A DNA stretch of 33,306 nt from Streptomyces mutomycini (GTDB lineage Bacteria > Actinomycetota > Actinomycetes > Streptomycetales > Streptomycetaceae): NCBI RefSeq assembly GCF_001700505.1, contig NZ_MAPV01000197.1, positions 1 through 33,306 of the forward strand, written 5' to 3'. Both the position numbers and the translations under genes were made by a program. Below are positions 7,673-15,330 of this stretch, in pieces. The notes under the pieces were generated by a model. It did no database searches. It saw only the letters and a program-made list of their open reading frames with translations, and was not told the DNA's origin. Every line of letters begins with the position of its first letter. Within the stretch, counting starts at the first letter, position 1.

Positions 7673-8122
7673 ATGTCACGACGCACCTCACGCCCCCGCC
7701 GGCCTGCCGGTCCGCAGCCGGGGTCACCGCGGATCACCCCGGAGGCCCCGTGCCCGTGCGGCCTGCAGGCCCCCTATGGGGACTGCTGCGGCCGATTCCA
7801 CGCGGGCGCCGCCGCCGCCCCGACGTGCGAGGCGCTGATGCGCTCGCGGTACAGCGCCTTCGTCGTCCGGGACGCCGCCTACCTGCTGCGCACCTGGCGC
7901 CCGGAGACCCGGCCGCCGTCGGTCGACTTCGACCCCGCGATGCGCTGGACGGGCCTGGAGATCCTGGACACGACGGAGGGCAGCGCCTTCCACACCACCG
8001 GCACGGTCACCTTCCGCGCGCACTACACCGACGACGGCCGCCCCGACGCGCTCCACGAGAAGAGCCGGTTCGTCCGCCATGAAGGCGCCTGGGTCTACGC
8101 CTCGGCGGTCTTCATCGACTGA
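7673..8122 (+). CDS. YchJ-like (UPF0225) SEC-C motif protein
   Basis: A 149-aa protein of the YchJ family. A basic N-terminus precedes the zinc-type SEC-C cluster CPCGLQAPYGDCCGRFH (about residues 26-43, with C-x-C and C-C-x3-H spacing). An NTF2-like domain follows, with EALMRSRYSAFV, DAAYLLRTWRPETRP, VTFRAHYTDDG and KSRFVRHEGAWVYASA. The biochemical function of the family is not established. The ATG lies only 12 nt beyond the strong hairpin, with no clear Shine-Dalgarno; CACAAT at 7661-7666 could be a -10 for a leaderless message. Confidence 0.9.
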   Translation: MSRRTSRPRRPAGPQPGSPRITPEAPCPCGLQAPYGDCCGRFHAGAAAAPTCEALMRSRYSAFVVRDAAYLLRTWRPETRPPSVDFDPAMRWTGLEILDTTEGSAFHTTGTVTFRAHYTDDGRPDALHEKSRFVRHEGAWVYASAVFID

Positions 8123-8129
8123 AACCCCG

Positions 8130-8159
8130 TTGTACGGGCCGGCCACCCGCCCATACGAT
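8130..8159 (+). promoter_or_regulatory. Promoter for leaderless GNAT gene
   Basis: TTGTAC (8130-8135) and TACGAT (8154-8159) are separated by 18 nt and match a housekeeping -35/-10 pair. The -10 ends 6 nt before ATG 8166, so the predicted transcript start coincides with the start codon. No Shine-Dalgarno is present, consistent with a leaderless mRNA. Confidence 0.6.
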
Positions 8160-8165
8160 CCGCCC

Positions 8166-8750
8166 ATGAGCGAGGACACCGCGGCGTCGGCCGATGAGCG
8201 GGCGCGATGCTGGCGTGGTCGTGGCATCGCCTTCACACCCCTGGAGATCGCGGACGCGGAACTGCTTCACCACTGGCGCTCCGACGCGGTGGCCGCACAC
8301 GAGACCGGCGTCTGGCCCGGTTCGCTGTACGAGCTCACCGAGCGCGTCGAACGCCACCTCGACGACAGCTCGCGCGACGACTTCGTCCTCCTGCTGCCGG
8401 ACGGCACGCCGATCGGTCTCATCGCCCTGCACGACCAGCAGCTGAGCGAGGGCACCGCGGAGGCGTACCTGATGCTGGCACCGGAGCACCGAGGGCGGAG
8501 GCACGGTGTCGCCGCCCTCGACGCCCTGACCGATCTGGCGTTCGGCGAGCTTCCGATGCAGCGCGTCGAGGCATTCACGCACACCGACAACGCGGCGGCC
8601 CTCGCCGTCCTGGCCGCCGCGGGCTTCGTGCAGGAGGGCGTACGCCGCTCGTCCTGCCTGCATCGCGGCCGTCGCTACGACAACGCGGTGCTGTCCCTGC
8701 TCCGCCCGGAATGGGAAGCCCTGGACCGTCCCCGGTCATGGGAACTCTGA
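8166..8750 (+). CDS. GNAT family N-acetyltransferase (RimJ/RimL type)
   Basis: A 194-aa acetyltransferase. FTPLEIADAELLHHWRSD begins the RimJ/RimL-like fold. The acetyl-CoA-binding motif A is AYLMLAPEHRGRRHGVAAL, with the R/Q-x-x-G-x-G/A pattern as RGRRHG. The C-terminal motif B region reads RVEAFTHTDNAAALAVLAAAGF, typical of enzymes acting on protein N-termini, ribosomal proteins or small amines. The substrate is not predictable. It converges on the exporter gene with only 10 nt between the two stops. Confidence 0.88.
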   Translation: MSEDTAASADERARCWRGRGIAFTPLEIADAELLHHWRSDAVAAHETGVWPGSLYELTERVERHLDDSSRDDFVLLLPDGTPIGLIALHDQQLSEGTAEAYLMLAPEHRGRRHGVAALDALTDLAFGELPMQRVEAFTHTDNAAALAVLAAAGFVQEGVRRSSCLHRGRRYDNAVLSLLRPEWEALDRPRSWEL

Positions 8751-8760
8751 GCACGCCGCC

Positions 8761-10833
8761 TCAGACCGCGGCGACTGCCCGCCCGGGCGGCGACAGCTGC
8801 TGCTCCAGGTCTTCCGCGAGCAGTCGTTTGGCGATCACGTCGACGGCCGCCCGTAGCTCCCGGTCGTCGGGCCGGGCGCCGTCCTCGGCCAGCCGTGCGT
8901 TGAGCCAGCGGCCCCAGGCCGCCGAGATCGTCGCCGCCTCACGGCTGCCCGCCGCCGTATGGGTGAAGAGCCGGCCGTCGCCGGTGAGGTAGCCCTCCTC
9001 GATCATCCGGTCGAAGACGGGCACCAGCACCTCCGGCGGGATCCGGTGCCGGGCGGCGATGAGGCGCAGCCCCGCGTGGCCCACCATCCGGGTGAAGAGG
9101 TCCACCTGCATCACGGCCCAGGCACCCGCCATGTCGAGGCGGGTGTCGGACTCCGCGACGATCCGCCGGGCCGTGTCGGGACCCGCCCGGTGCAGAATCC
9201 TGGCGACGGCGGCTTCGAGTACCTTCGCCGGGTCCCCGGTGCTCGGCTGCGCGAACCCCTCGCCCATGTCCGTCGAGCTCGCCCTGGCGCTGTCGCGCAG
9301 TTTCACCTGCTTGAGGAAGAGCGAGACGACGAACCCCAGCAGGGCCACCGGCACCGTCCAGAGGAACACCGTGTGCAGGGTGTCCGCGTATGCCTGGGCG
9401 AGGGGCGCGGTCTGTCCGGCGGGCAGCGCGTGCACGGCCTGAGGGCTCTCCGCCGCCCGCGCCAGTGACGCCGGGTCGCCGCCCGCCCGTGCGGCCTGCT
9501 CGACGCCCTGCGTCAGATTCGGCCGCAGCGCGTTGGCGTAGATCGTGCCGAAGACCGCCGTGCCGAAGGAACTGCCCAGCGTACGGAAGAACGTCACGCC
9601 GGAGGTCGCGGTGCCCAGGTCCGAGTACTCGACGGTGTTCTGCACGGCGATCGTCAGTACCTGCATCGAGAGGCCGATGCCGATGCCCAGCACCAGCATG
9701 TACAGCGACTCCAGCCAGACTCCGGTTCCCGGGCCCATGCGGGACAGGAGGTAGAGACCCGCCGCCATCACGAGCGAACCGATGACGGGGAAGAAGCGGT
9801 AGTGGCCGGTCCTGCTCACCACGTTGCCACTGAAGACCGAGGCGGCCAGCAGACCCACCACCAGGGGCAGGGTCCGGACTCCGGAAAGGGTGGCCGAGTC
9901 CCCGTCGACGTACTGCAGGTAGGTCGGCAGATAGATCATCGCGCCGAGCATGGCGAAGCCCACGATGAAGCTCAGGATCGAGCAGACCGCGAACACCGGG
10001 TTGCGGAACAGCCTCATCGGCAGCATCGGCTCCTTCGCCCGCGTCTCCACGAGGCAGAAGAGCGCCAGGGCGACGAGACCTCCGACGAACAGGCCGATGA
10101 TGACCGGCGAGCCCCAGGCGTACTCGTTGCCGCCCCAGCTCGTCCCGAGGATCAACGCGCCGGCGCCGACAGCGACCAGCACGATGCCCGGGTAGTCGAT
10201 GACCGGCCGTCCGGCCGCCCGGACGGACGGGATGTTGCGGGCGGCGGCGATGACCACCACGATCGCGATCGGCACGTTGACGTAGAACGCCCAGCGCCAG
10301 GTCAGATGGTCGGTGAACAGCCCGCCCAGCAGCGGCCCGACGACCGTGGCGACGCCGAAGACAGCACCGATCGCCCCCTGGTACTTGCCCCGGTCGCGCA
10401 GCGGGATGACATCGGCGATCAGCGCCATGGAGGTGACCATGAGCCCACCCGCGCCGATGCCCTGCAGACCCCGCCAGATGATCAGCAGCAGCATGTCCGA
10501 CGCCAGGCCGCAGAGGAACGAGCCCGTGATGAAGATGACCGCCGAGATCTGGAAGATCAGCTTCCGGCCGAAGAGGTCACCGAACTTGCCGACCAGCACC
10601 GTCGCCACGGTCTCCGCCAGCAGATAGGCCGTCACGACCCATGACATGTGCTCCGCGCCGCCCAGGTCCGAGACGATCGTGGGGAGAGCCGTCCCCACGA
10701 TCGTCTGGTCCAGCGCGGCGAGCAGGATCCCCAGCACGATCGTGGCGAACACGATGTTCCGGCGCCTGGGGTCGAGAACGGGTGGCGCTGCGGCACTCTG
10801 CGCGGCGGGTGGGGTCTCGCTGGCAGTGGTCAC
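8761..10833 (-). CDS. DHA2-family (EmrB/QacA) MFS exporter with C-terminal winged-helix-like domain
   Basis: A 690-aa protein. Residues about 25-515 form a 14-TM drug:H+ antiporter-2 transporter. ALDQTIVGTALPTIVSDLGG in TM1, WVVTAYLLAETVATVLVGKFGDLFGRK (motif A region) and MALIADVIPLRDRGKYQGAIGAVFG with GPLLGGLFTDHLTWRWAFYVN (motif C region) are typical. After the last TM (WTVPVALLGFVVSLFLKQVK) there are about 170 extra cytosolic residues. They resemble a MarR-like winged helix (LTGDGRLFTHTAAGSREAATI and a preceding helical bundle). It starts at GTG 10833, 55 nt downstream of the ATP-grasp gene on the same strand, so the two are probably co-transcribed. Substrate unknown. Confidence 0.88.
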   Translation of the reverse strand: MTTASETPPAAQSAAAPPVLDPRRRNIVFATIVLGILLAALDQTIVGTALPTIVSDLGGAEHMSWVVTAYLLAETVATVLVGKFGDLFGRKLIFQISAVIFITGSFLCGLASDMLLLIIWRGLQGIGAGGLMVTSMALIADVIPLRDRGKYQGAIGAVFGVATVVGPLLGGLFTDHLTWRWAFYVNVPIAIVVVIAAARNIPSVRAAGRPVIDYPGIVLVAVGAGALILGTSWGGNEYAWGSPVIIGLFVGGLVALALFCLVETRAKEPMLPMRLFRNPVFAVCSILSFIVGFAMLGAMIYLPTYLQYVDGDSATLSGVRTLPLVVGLLAASVFSGNVVSRTGHYRFFPVIGSLVMAAGLYLLSRMGPGTGVWLESLYMLVLGIGIGLSMQVLTIAVQNTVEYSDLGTATSGVTFFRTLGSSFGTAVFGTIYANALRPNLTQGVEQAARAGGDPASLARAAESPQAVHALPAGQTAPLAQAYADTLHTVFLWTVPVALLGFVVSLFLKQVKLRDSARASSTDMGEGFAQPSTGDPAKVLEAAVARILHRAGPDTARRIVAESDTRLDMAGAWAVMQVDLFTRMVGHAGLRLIAARHRIPPEVLVPVFDRMIEEGYLTGDGRLFTHTAAGSREAATISAAWGRWLNARLAEDGARPDDRELRAAVDVIAKRLLAEDLEQQLSPPGRAVAAV

Positions 10834-10888
10834 CCTCGCACCCTCACACCCGGCCCTGTCTCACGCATGCGGGCGCGGCCCGTCCGGG

Positions 10889-11725
10889 TCAGGCCAGCAG
10901 GTCACGCACGGAGTCCTTCATCCGGGCCACGAAGGCCTCGCGGACGTCGTGGCCGAGCAGGCCGAGCGACAGATAGGGATTGAGGTCCTCCAGCTCGACG
11001 AGGAGCAGGTCGCCCTCCTGTGTCCGGCAGGCGTCCACCCGCTGGATGCCGTGCGAGAGCGTGTTCCACTCGACGAAGCGGTGTGCGAAGTCCAGGTCCG
11101 CGGGGCTGGGCGCGTACGGCTCGAGCACCCAGCGGCTTTCCGGACGCGGTGCGTGCAGGGCGTACTGGAAGTCGTGGTCGACGAAGTAGAAGGACACCTC
11201 GTAGCGGAAGTCGATCCGGGGCTGGACGAGCAGGGTGCCGTCGGCGCTCTCGGGGACCTCGGGCTGCTCGGTGAACCGCAGCCCCACCGAGTCCGCGCCG
11301 AGCTTGGGCTTGACCACGTATCCGGCCGACCGGGGGAGCAGCCCGAGATCCGAGGCACGGTCCACGGTGGGGATCACCGGGAAGCCGGCTCTGCTCAGAT
11401 CGACAAGATACTGCTTGCCCGCCATGTCCCCGCGCCCGTCGAGCGTGTTGTAGACCCGCATCCCCGACTCCCGCGCCCGGACACGGAACGCGTCGTACGC
11501 CTCCTGGTAGTGCAGGACCGGACCGCTGTTGCGGACGACGACGGCGTCGAACCCGTCCAGCAGCGCCGCCGCGTCCCGGGGGTGGCAGAGCGCGAGATCG
11601 AAGGCCTCGCGCAGCCGGGACGTCAGGAAGATGTCCTCGTCGCAGTAGCGCCGCCCACGTGCCTCGTAGGCGAGATCGGTGACGAACAGGACGGCCGGAC
11701 GTGGTGTGGAGGACGAGGCGGTCAA
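10889..11725 (-). CDS. ATP-grasp domain protein (RimK/glutathione-synthetase-like)
   Basis: A 278-aa soluble protein. After an N-terminal Rossmann-like part (VLFVTDLAYEARGRRYCDED, then AVVVRNSGPVLHY) come ATP-grasp elements. These are KQYLVDLSRAGFPVIPT, the ATP-binding lysine strand GYVVKPKLGADSVGL, and the metal-binding segment LLLVELEDLNPYLSLGL with acidic and Asn residues in the expected order. ATP-grasp enzymes ligate a carboxylate to an amine or thiol through an acyl phosphate. I chose TTG 11725 because GGGAG lies 5 nt upstream; GTG 11731 is also possible but has no spaced ribosome site. It is divergent from a P450 and upstream of an exporter. No specific product is recognised. Confidence 0.75.
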   Translation of the reverse strand: MTASSSTPRPAVLFVTDLAYEARGRRYCDEDIFLTSRLREAFDLALCHPRDAAALLDGFDAVVVRNSGPVLHYQEAYDAFRVRARESGMRVYNTLDGRGDMAGKQYLVDLSRAGFPVIPTVDRASDLGLLPRSAGYVVKPKLGADSVGLRFTEQPEVPESADGTLLVQPRIDFRYEVSFYFVDHDFQYALHAPRPESRWVLEPYAPSPADLDFAHRFVEWNTLSHGIQRVDACRTQEGDLLLVELEDLNPYLSLGLLGHDVREAFVARMKDSVRDLLA

Positions 11726-11831
11726 GAACACTCCCAGGGGGTTCGATATCGGGTCTTCGGTCAATAGCCTTGCTGGTGTTGCCCGTTCACTGCCATGAAG
11801 CACCCTGATCTCTGTCCCACAGGAGTCACAC

Positions 11832-13058
11832 GTGTCCCAGGCCGCGTCACCGCCCGACATTCTCTCGCCCGCCTTCGCCGCCGATCCCTACGGGGCCTAC
11901 CGGACGATGCGCGAGAGCGCACCGCTGATCCACCACGAGGCCACGGGCAGCTATCTCGTCTCCCGCTACGAGGATGTCGAGCGCGTCTTCAAGGACCGTG
12001 CTCAGGAGTTCACCACCGAGAACTACGACTGGCAGCTCGAGCCCGTCCACGGCCGGACGATCCTCCAGCTCAGTGGCAGGGAGCACGCCGTACGCCGGGC
12101 CCTGGTCGCCCCGGCCTTCCGCGGCGCCGACCTCCAGGAGAAGTTCCTGCCCGTCATCGAGCGCAATGCCCGCGAGCTCATCGACGCCTTCCGGCACAAG
12201 GGCGAGGCCGACCTCGTCGAGGCGTTCGCGACCCGCTTCCCCGTCCTGGTCATCGCCGACATGCTCGGTCTGGACAGGGGGGACCACCAGCGCTTCCACG
12301 GCTGGTACACCAACGTCATCGCCTTCCTCGGCAACCTGGCGGGTGACCCGGCGGTCACGGCGGCCGGGGAGCGCACCCGTCAGGAATTCGCCGAGTACAT
12401 GATCCCGGTCATCCAGCGGCGCAGGGAGGAGCCCGGGGACGACCTGCTCTCCGCGCTCTGCGCCGCCGAGGTCGACGGCGTACGGATGAGCGACGAGGAC
12501 ATCAAGGCGTTCTGCAGCCTGCTGCTCGCGGCAGGGGGAGAGACGACCGACAAGGCCATCGCCTCCGTCTTCGCCAACCTGCTGGCCCACCCCGAGCAGC
12601 TCGCCGCCGTGCGGCGGGACCGGTCCCTGATCGACCGGGCCTTCGCCGAGACGCTGCGCTACACCCCGCCGGTCCACATGATCATGCGCCAGACGGCGGG
12701 CGAGGTGCAGCTGTCGGGCGGGACCGTCCCGGCCGGCGCCACCGTCACCTGCCTGATCGGTTCGGCCAACCGGGACGAGTCGCGCTACACCGACCCGGAC
12801 CGCTTCGACCTGTTCCGGGACGATCTGACCAGCACCACGGCGTTCTCCGCGGCCGCCGACCACCTGGCGTTCGCGCTGGGCCGGCACTTCTGCGTGGGCG
12901 CGCTGCTGGCCAGGGCCGAGGTCGAGACCGGGGTGAACCAACTGCTCGACGCGATGCCGGAGCTGCGGCTCGCCGATGGTTTCAGCCCGGTCGAGGAGGG
13001 CGTCTTCACGCGCGGCCCGGCATCGCTCCGCGTCCGGTTCGCACCGGCCGGGGTGTGA
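11832..13058 (+). CDS. Cytochrome P450
   Basis: A 408-aa bacterial class I P450 with all key residues. The I-helix is AGGETTDK (residues 234-241), the K-helix ExxR is ETLR (273-276), and the heme loop is FALGRHFCVGALLARAE with ligand Cys354. RHFCVGA resembles the loop of several bacterial secondary-metabolism P450s. It is soluble and needs a ferredoxin partner, none of which is encoded in the window. GTG 11832 is preceded by AGGAG at 11821-11825. The gene diverges from the ATP-grasp/exporter pair across 106 bp. The three could form a small biosynthetic unit, but the substrate is unknown. Confidence 0.93.
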   Translation: MSQAASPPDILSPAFAADPYGAYRTMRESAPLIHHEATGSYLVSRYEDVERVFKDRAQEFTTENYDWQLEPVHGRTILQLSGREHAVRRALVAPAFRGADLQEKFLPVIERNARELIDAFRHKGEADLVEAFATRFPVLVIADMLGLDRGDHQRFHGWYTNVIAFLGNLAGDPAVTAAGERTRQEFAEYMIPVIQRRREEPGDDLLSALCAAEVDGVRMSDEDIKAFCSLLLAAGGETTDKAIASVFANLLAHPEQLAAVRRDRSLIDRAFAETLRYTPPVHMIMRQTAGEVQLSGGTVPAGATVTCLIGSANRDESRYTDPDRFDLFRDDLTSTTAFSAAADHLAFALGRHFCVGALLARAEVETGVNQLLDAMPELRLADGFSPVEEGVFTRGPASLRVRFAPAGV

Positions 13059-13061
13059 GAG

Positions 13062-13094
13062 GGAGCCGGTGCGGTGGTCCGCCGCACCGGCTCC
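13062..13094. terminator. Bidirectional hairpin between convergent P450 and dehydrogenase genes
   Basis: GGAGCCGGTGCGG (13062-13074) and CCGCACCGGCTCC (13082-13094) form a perfect 13-bp stem with a 7-nt loop. It sits in the 43-nt gap between two convergent stop codons, as expected for a shared terminator. Confidence 0.75.
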
Positions 13095-13101
13095 GGAGGC
13101 G

Positions 13102-14316
13102 TCAGCGGATATGACGTCCCGAGATGGCCCGCGAGATGACCAGCCGCTGGATCTCGCTCGTGCCCTCGAAGATCGTGTAGATCTTGGCGTCGCGGTACAT
13201 GCGCTCCACCGGGTGCTCCCTGCTGTAACCGGCGCCGCCGAGGATCTGGACCGCCTTCTCCGTCGCGGACACGGCCAGCTCACCCGCGCGGAGCTTGGAC
13301 ATGGAGCCCTGGCCGGCGTCGAAGGTCCGGTCGTTGCGGGCCATCCAGGCGGCCTGCCAGATCAGCAGGCGTACGGCCTCGATCTCGGTACGGATGTCCG
13401 CGAGGGCGAACGCGATCGACTGGTTCTCGATGATGGGCCGGCCGAACGCCTCTCGCTGCCCGGCGTACTCCAGGGCGTACTCGTAGGCGGCCCGGGCGAT
13501 GCCCAGCGCCTGTGCGCCCACGGTGGGGCGGCTCACCTCGAAGGTCGCCATGGCAGCCTGGCCCTTGGCCGTGCCGCCCTCGCGGGCACGGGCGAGCCGG
13601 GCGTCCAGCTTCTCCTTCCCGCCCAGCAGGCAGTGCCCGGGGACGCGTACGCCGTCGAGGAAGACGTCCGCGGTGTGCGATGCGCGCAGACCGAGCTTCT
13701 TGATGGTGCGGCTCGCCGCCAGGCCCTTCATGCCGGGCGGGACGATGAACGCGGCCTGGCCGCGCGCTCCGAGCGAGGGGTCGACCGAGGCGACCACCAC
13801 ATGGACCTCGGCGATCCCGCCGTTCGTGATCCACGCCTTCTGGCCGGAGAGCACCCACTCGTCCTTGGCCTCGTCGTAGCGGGCCCTGGTGGCCATGGCG
13901 GAGACATCGGAACCGGCCTGGGGCTCGGAGACGCAGAAGGCGGCCACCTTGGGGTCGTCCTCGTCGCCGTAGCACTGCGGGACCCACTCGGCGAGCTGGT
14001 CGGGCGTGCCGGACGCGAAGATCCCGGCGACGGCGAGCGAGGTGCCGAACAGCGCCATGCCGATCCCCGCGTCGCCCCAGAAGAGCTCCTCGTTGGCGAT
14101 CTGGAGGGAGAGCCCGCTCGGGTCCCCGTACATGTCGGCGAGCGACTCGAATCCGTACAGACCGATCTTGGCGGCCTCCTGGATGACCGGCCACGGGGTC
14201 TCCTCCCGGGCGTCCCACTCGGCCGCCGCGGGGCGCACCACCTGGGCGGCGAAGCCGTGCACCCAGTTGCGCAGGTCCTGCTGTTCCTCGGTCAGGGCGA
14301 GGGAGAAGTAGGACAT
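13102..14316 (-). CDS. Acyl-CoA dehydrogenase
   Basis: A 404-aa flavoenzyme of normal family length. Family stretches include AAFCVSEPQAGSDVSAM and VLSGQKAWITNGG in the FAD-contacting middle domain, then REAFGRPIIENQSIAFALAD and VQILGGAGYSREHPVERMYR in the C-terminal helices. YTIFEGTSEIQRLVI carries the catalytic base, predicted Glu384. It oxidises acyl-CoA thioesters to the trans-2-enoyl form, passing electrons to an electron-transfer flavoprotein. It starts 4 nt after the SCP2-like gene and shares its promoter. That partner suggests a sterol-derived or other lipid acyl-CoA, but chain or ring specificity cannot be told. Confidence 0.93.
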   Translation of the reverse strand: MSYFSLALTEEQQDLRNWVHGFAAQVVRPAAAEWDAREETPWPVIQEAAKIGLYGFESLADMYGDPSGLSLQIANEELFWGDAGIGMALFGTSLAVAGIFASGTPDQLAEWVPQCYGDEDDPKVAAFCVSEPQAGSDVSAMATRARYDEAKDEWVLSGQKAWITNGGIAEVHVVVASVDPSLGARGQAAFIVPPGMKGLAASRTIKKLGLRASHTADVFLDGVRVPGHCLLGGKEKLDARLARAREGGTAKGQAAMATFEVSRPTVGAQALGIARAAYEYALEYAGQREAFGRPIIENQSIAFALADIRTEIEAVRLLIWQAAWMARNDRTFDAGQGSMSKLRAGELAVSATEKAVQILGGAGYSREHPVERMYRDAKIYTIFEGTSEIQRLVISRAISGRHIR

Positions 14317-14320
14317 GGGC

Positions 14321-14794
14321 TCAGGCCTTCGGGATGTCGAAGTAGCGGGTCAGCCCCGAGGCCAGGCCGACGTCACCGGCGACCTTCAGCTTGCGCATCA
14401 TGAACATCGTCACGGGATTGCCGTTGCCGGAGACGAGCTTGAGGAATTCGGCGTCGCCCATCACCAGCGTCGTGCGCGGCTCGGCGTCCGACCGGCCCGC
14501 GCTCACCGTGCAGGTTCCGTCGGCTATGGAGGTCTCGTAGACCGCCTCGCTCTCGCCCGTGATCTTCCAGCGGATCAGGGCCGTCAGCCCGCCCGCCGCT
14601 TCCGGGCGGAACTGCTGCCGCATCCGGCCGAAGACCTCGCCGAGCACCCGGGTGCGCAGGTCACCGCGCATGACCTCGCCGAGCTGCCGCGTGGACAGGC
14701 CCTTGACGATCCGTGCGAACTCCTCCGGGGAGACGGTGGTGAGGTCGAGCCCGGACAGTTCACCGATGAGGTTGCCACTGCTGTTGTCGGCCAC
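14321..14794 (-). CDS. SCP2 sterol-binding domain protein
   Basis: A 157-aa soluble protein with an SCP2-like lipid-binding fold. Recognisable parts are IRWKITGESEAVYETSIADGTCTVSAG, RTTLVMGDAEFLKLVSGNGNPVTMFMMRKLKVAGDVGLA and a short tail. SCP2 domains bind sterols, fatty acyl-CoAs or other hydrophobic ligands; here it may present a substrate to the dehydrogenase encoded 4 nt downstream. GTG 14794 is supported by AAGGA about 6 nt upstream. The 5' region holds a clear promoter and two operator-like palindromes. Confidence 0.88.
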   Translation of the reverse strand: MADNSSGNLIGELSGLDLTTVSPEEFARIVKGLSTRQLGEVMRGDLRTRVLGEVFGRMRQQFRPEAAGGLTALIRWKITGESEAVYETSIADGTCTVSAGRSDAEPRTTLVMGDAEFLKLVSGNGNPVTMFMMRKLKVAGDVGLASGLTRYFDIPKA

Positions 14795-14803
14795 GCCAGA
14801 TCC

Positions 14804-14833
14804 TTACTCCAGAGTAAACTTACTTCTGGGTAA
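14804..14833. promoter_or_regulatory. Tandem TTAC-N6-GTAA palindromes (TetR-like operator) before SCP2 gene
   Basis: TTACTC-CA-GAGTAA (14804-14817) is a perfect palindrome. TTAC-TTCTGG-GTAA (14820-14833) has the same outer half-sites, with centres 16 bp apart. Together they cover the predicted -10 and transcript start of the SCP2/dehydrogenase promoter, a position suited to repression. Palindromes of this size are typical of TetR-family operators, but no TetR gene is in the window. Confidence 0.7.
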
Positions 14834-14860
14834 GGTAAGGCGACCGCCGCCGCTTAGCAA
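14832..14860 (-). promoter_or_regulatory. Promoter of SCP2-acyl-CoA dehydrogenase operon
   Basis: On the minus strand, TTGCTA (14860-14855) and TACCTT (14837-14832) are spaced by 17 nt, a good housekeeping match. The expected start lies near 14825, about 30 nt before the GTG at 14794. Confidence 0.6.
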
Positions 14861-14867
14861 GCAGTCG

Positions 14868-15131
14868 TCACCAGGCACCGTCCCGACGCACCGCGAGGTG
14901 CGGGTGGTGCGCGGACAGCACCTTGTTGGCCCACGCGAGCTCCGACAGTGCCTGCTCGCGGTCGGCCTGGTCCTCGATGCCGAGCCTCGGACCCCGGAAC
15001 CTGCGCACCTCGCGGGCGGCGCAGTCGGCTTCGAACTCGGCCTGCAGGACGTGCGCCGGCGTGCAGGACCCGATCAGCGCGGCGATCCGGTCCGGGATCG
15101 GGACCGGGACGAGGAGGTGTGAGGCGGTCAT
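14868..15131 (-). CDS. Hypothetical 87-aa protein
   Basis: A small protein I do not recognise. It starts at ATG 15131 behind an AGAGGGA-like site. Residues include LLVPVPIPDRIAALIGSCTP, a Cys/Glu-rich middle (AEFEADCAAREVRRFRGP) and ALSELAWANKVLSAHHPHLA. No signal peptide or membrane segment is seen, and it is probably helical. The coding frame keeps Streptomyces third-position GC bias. It lies between the PucR-type regulator and the SCP2 gene on the same strand. A CTTACC-N4-GGTAAG palindrome sits about 155 nt upstream, matching the SCP2 promoter motif, so it may share a regulator. A longer frame to 15257 is open but lacks a better start. Confidence 0.6.
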   Translation of the reverse strand: MTASHLLVPVPIPDRIAALIGSCTPAHVLQAEFEADCAAREVRRFRGPRLGIEDQADREQALSELAWANKVLSAHHPHLAVRRDGAW

Positions 15132-15284
15132 GTGGGGGTTCCCTCTCGGATGGCTGGCCAGGAGGTGGCGCTCCGCGCCGGCCGGTGGGCCGCCGCTCCT
15201 CCCTATGTAACGGGACGCAGTTCCGCGTTTCTCGTTGAGAACGTCTCCGTGTCGCAACCGTCTGGGACTGACCGTCTATTTCGC

Positions 15285-15300
15285 CTTACCTGGCGGTAAG
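15285..15300. promoter_or_regulatory. CTTACC-TGGC-GGTAAG palindrome
   Basis: This is a perfect 16-bp palindrome with 6-bp arms, containing TTAC-N6-GTAA at 15286-15299. That is the same geometry as the sites at 14804 and 14820. It lies between the PucR-type regulator gene (stop at 15331) and the 87-aa gene, about 155 nt upstream of the latter's start. Confidence 0.65.
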
Positions 15301-15330
15301 TTGACTGCGTGCCGCGAGTGTGATGATGAA

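Noticed and set aside
9802..11767. Long plus-strand open frames opposite the exporter and ATP-grasp genes
   Set aside because: They are antisense shadows typical of high-GC DNA, with charged low-complexity translations, while the minus-strand frames carry clear family motifs.
15229..15241. TTCTC-GTT-GAGAA inverted repeat upstream of the 87-aa gene
   Set aside because: The arms are only 5 bp and nothing else in the window repeats the motif.
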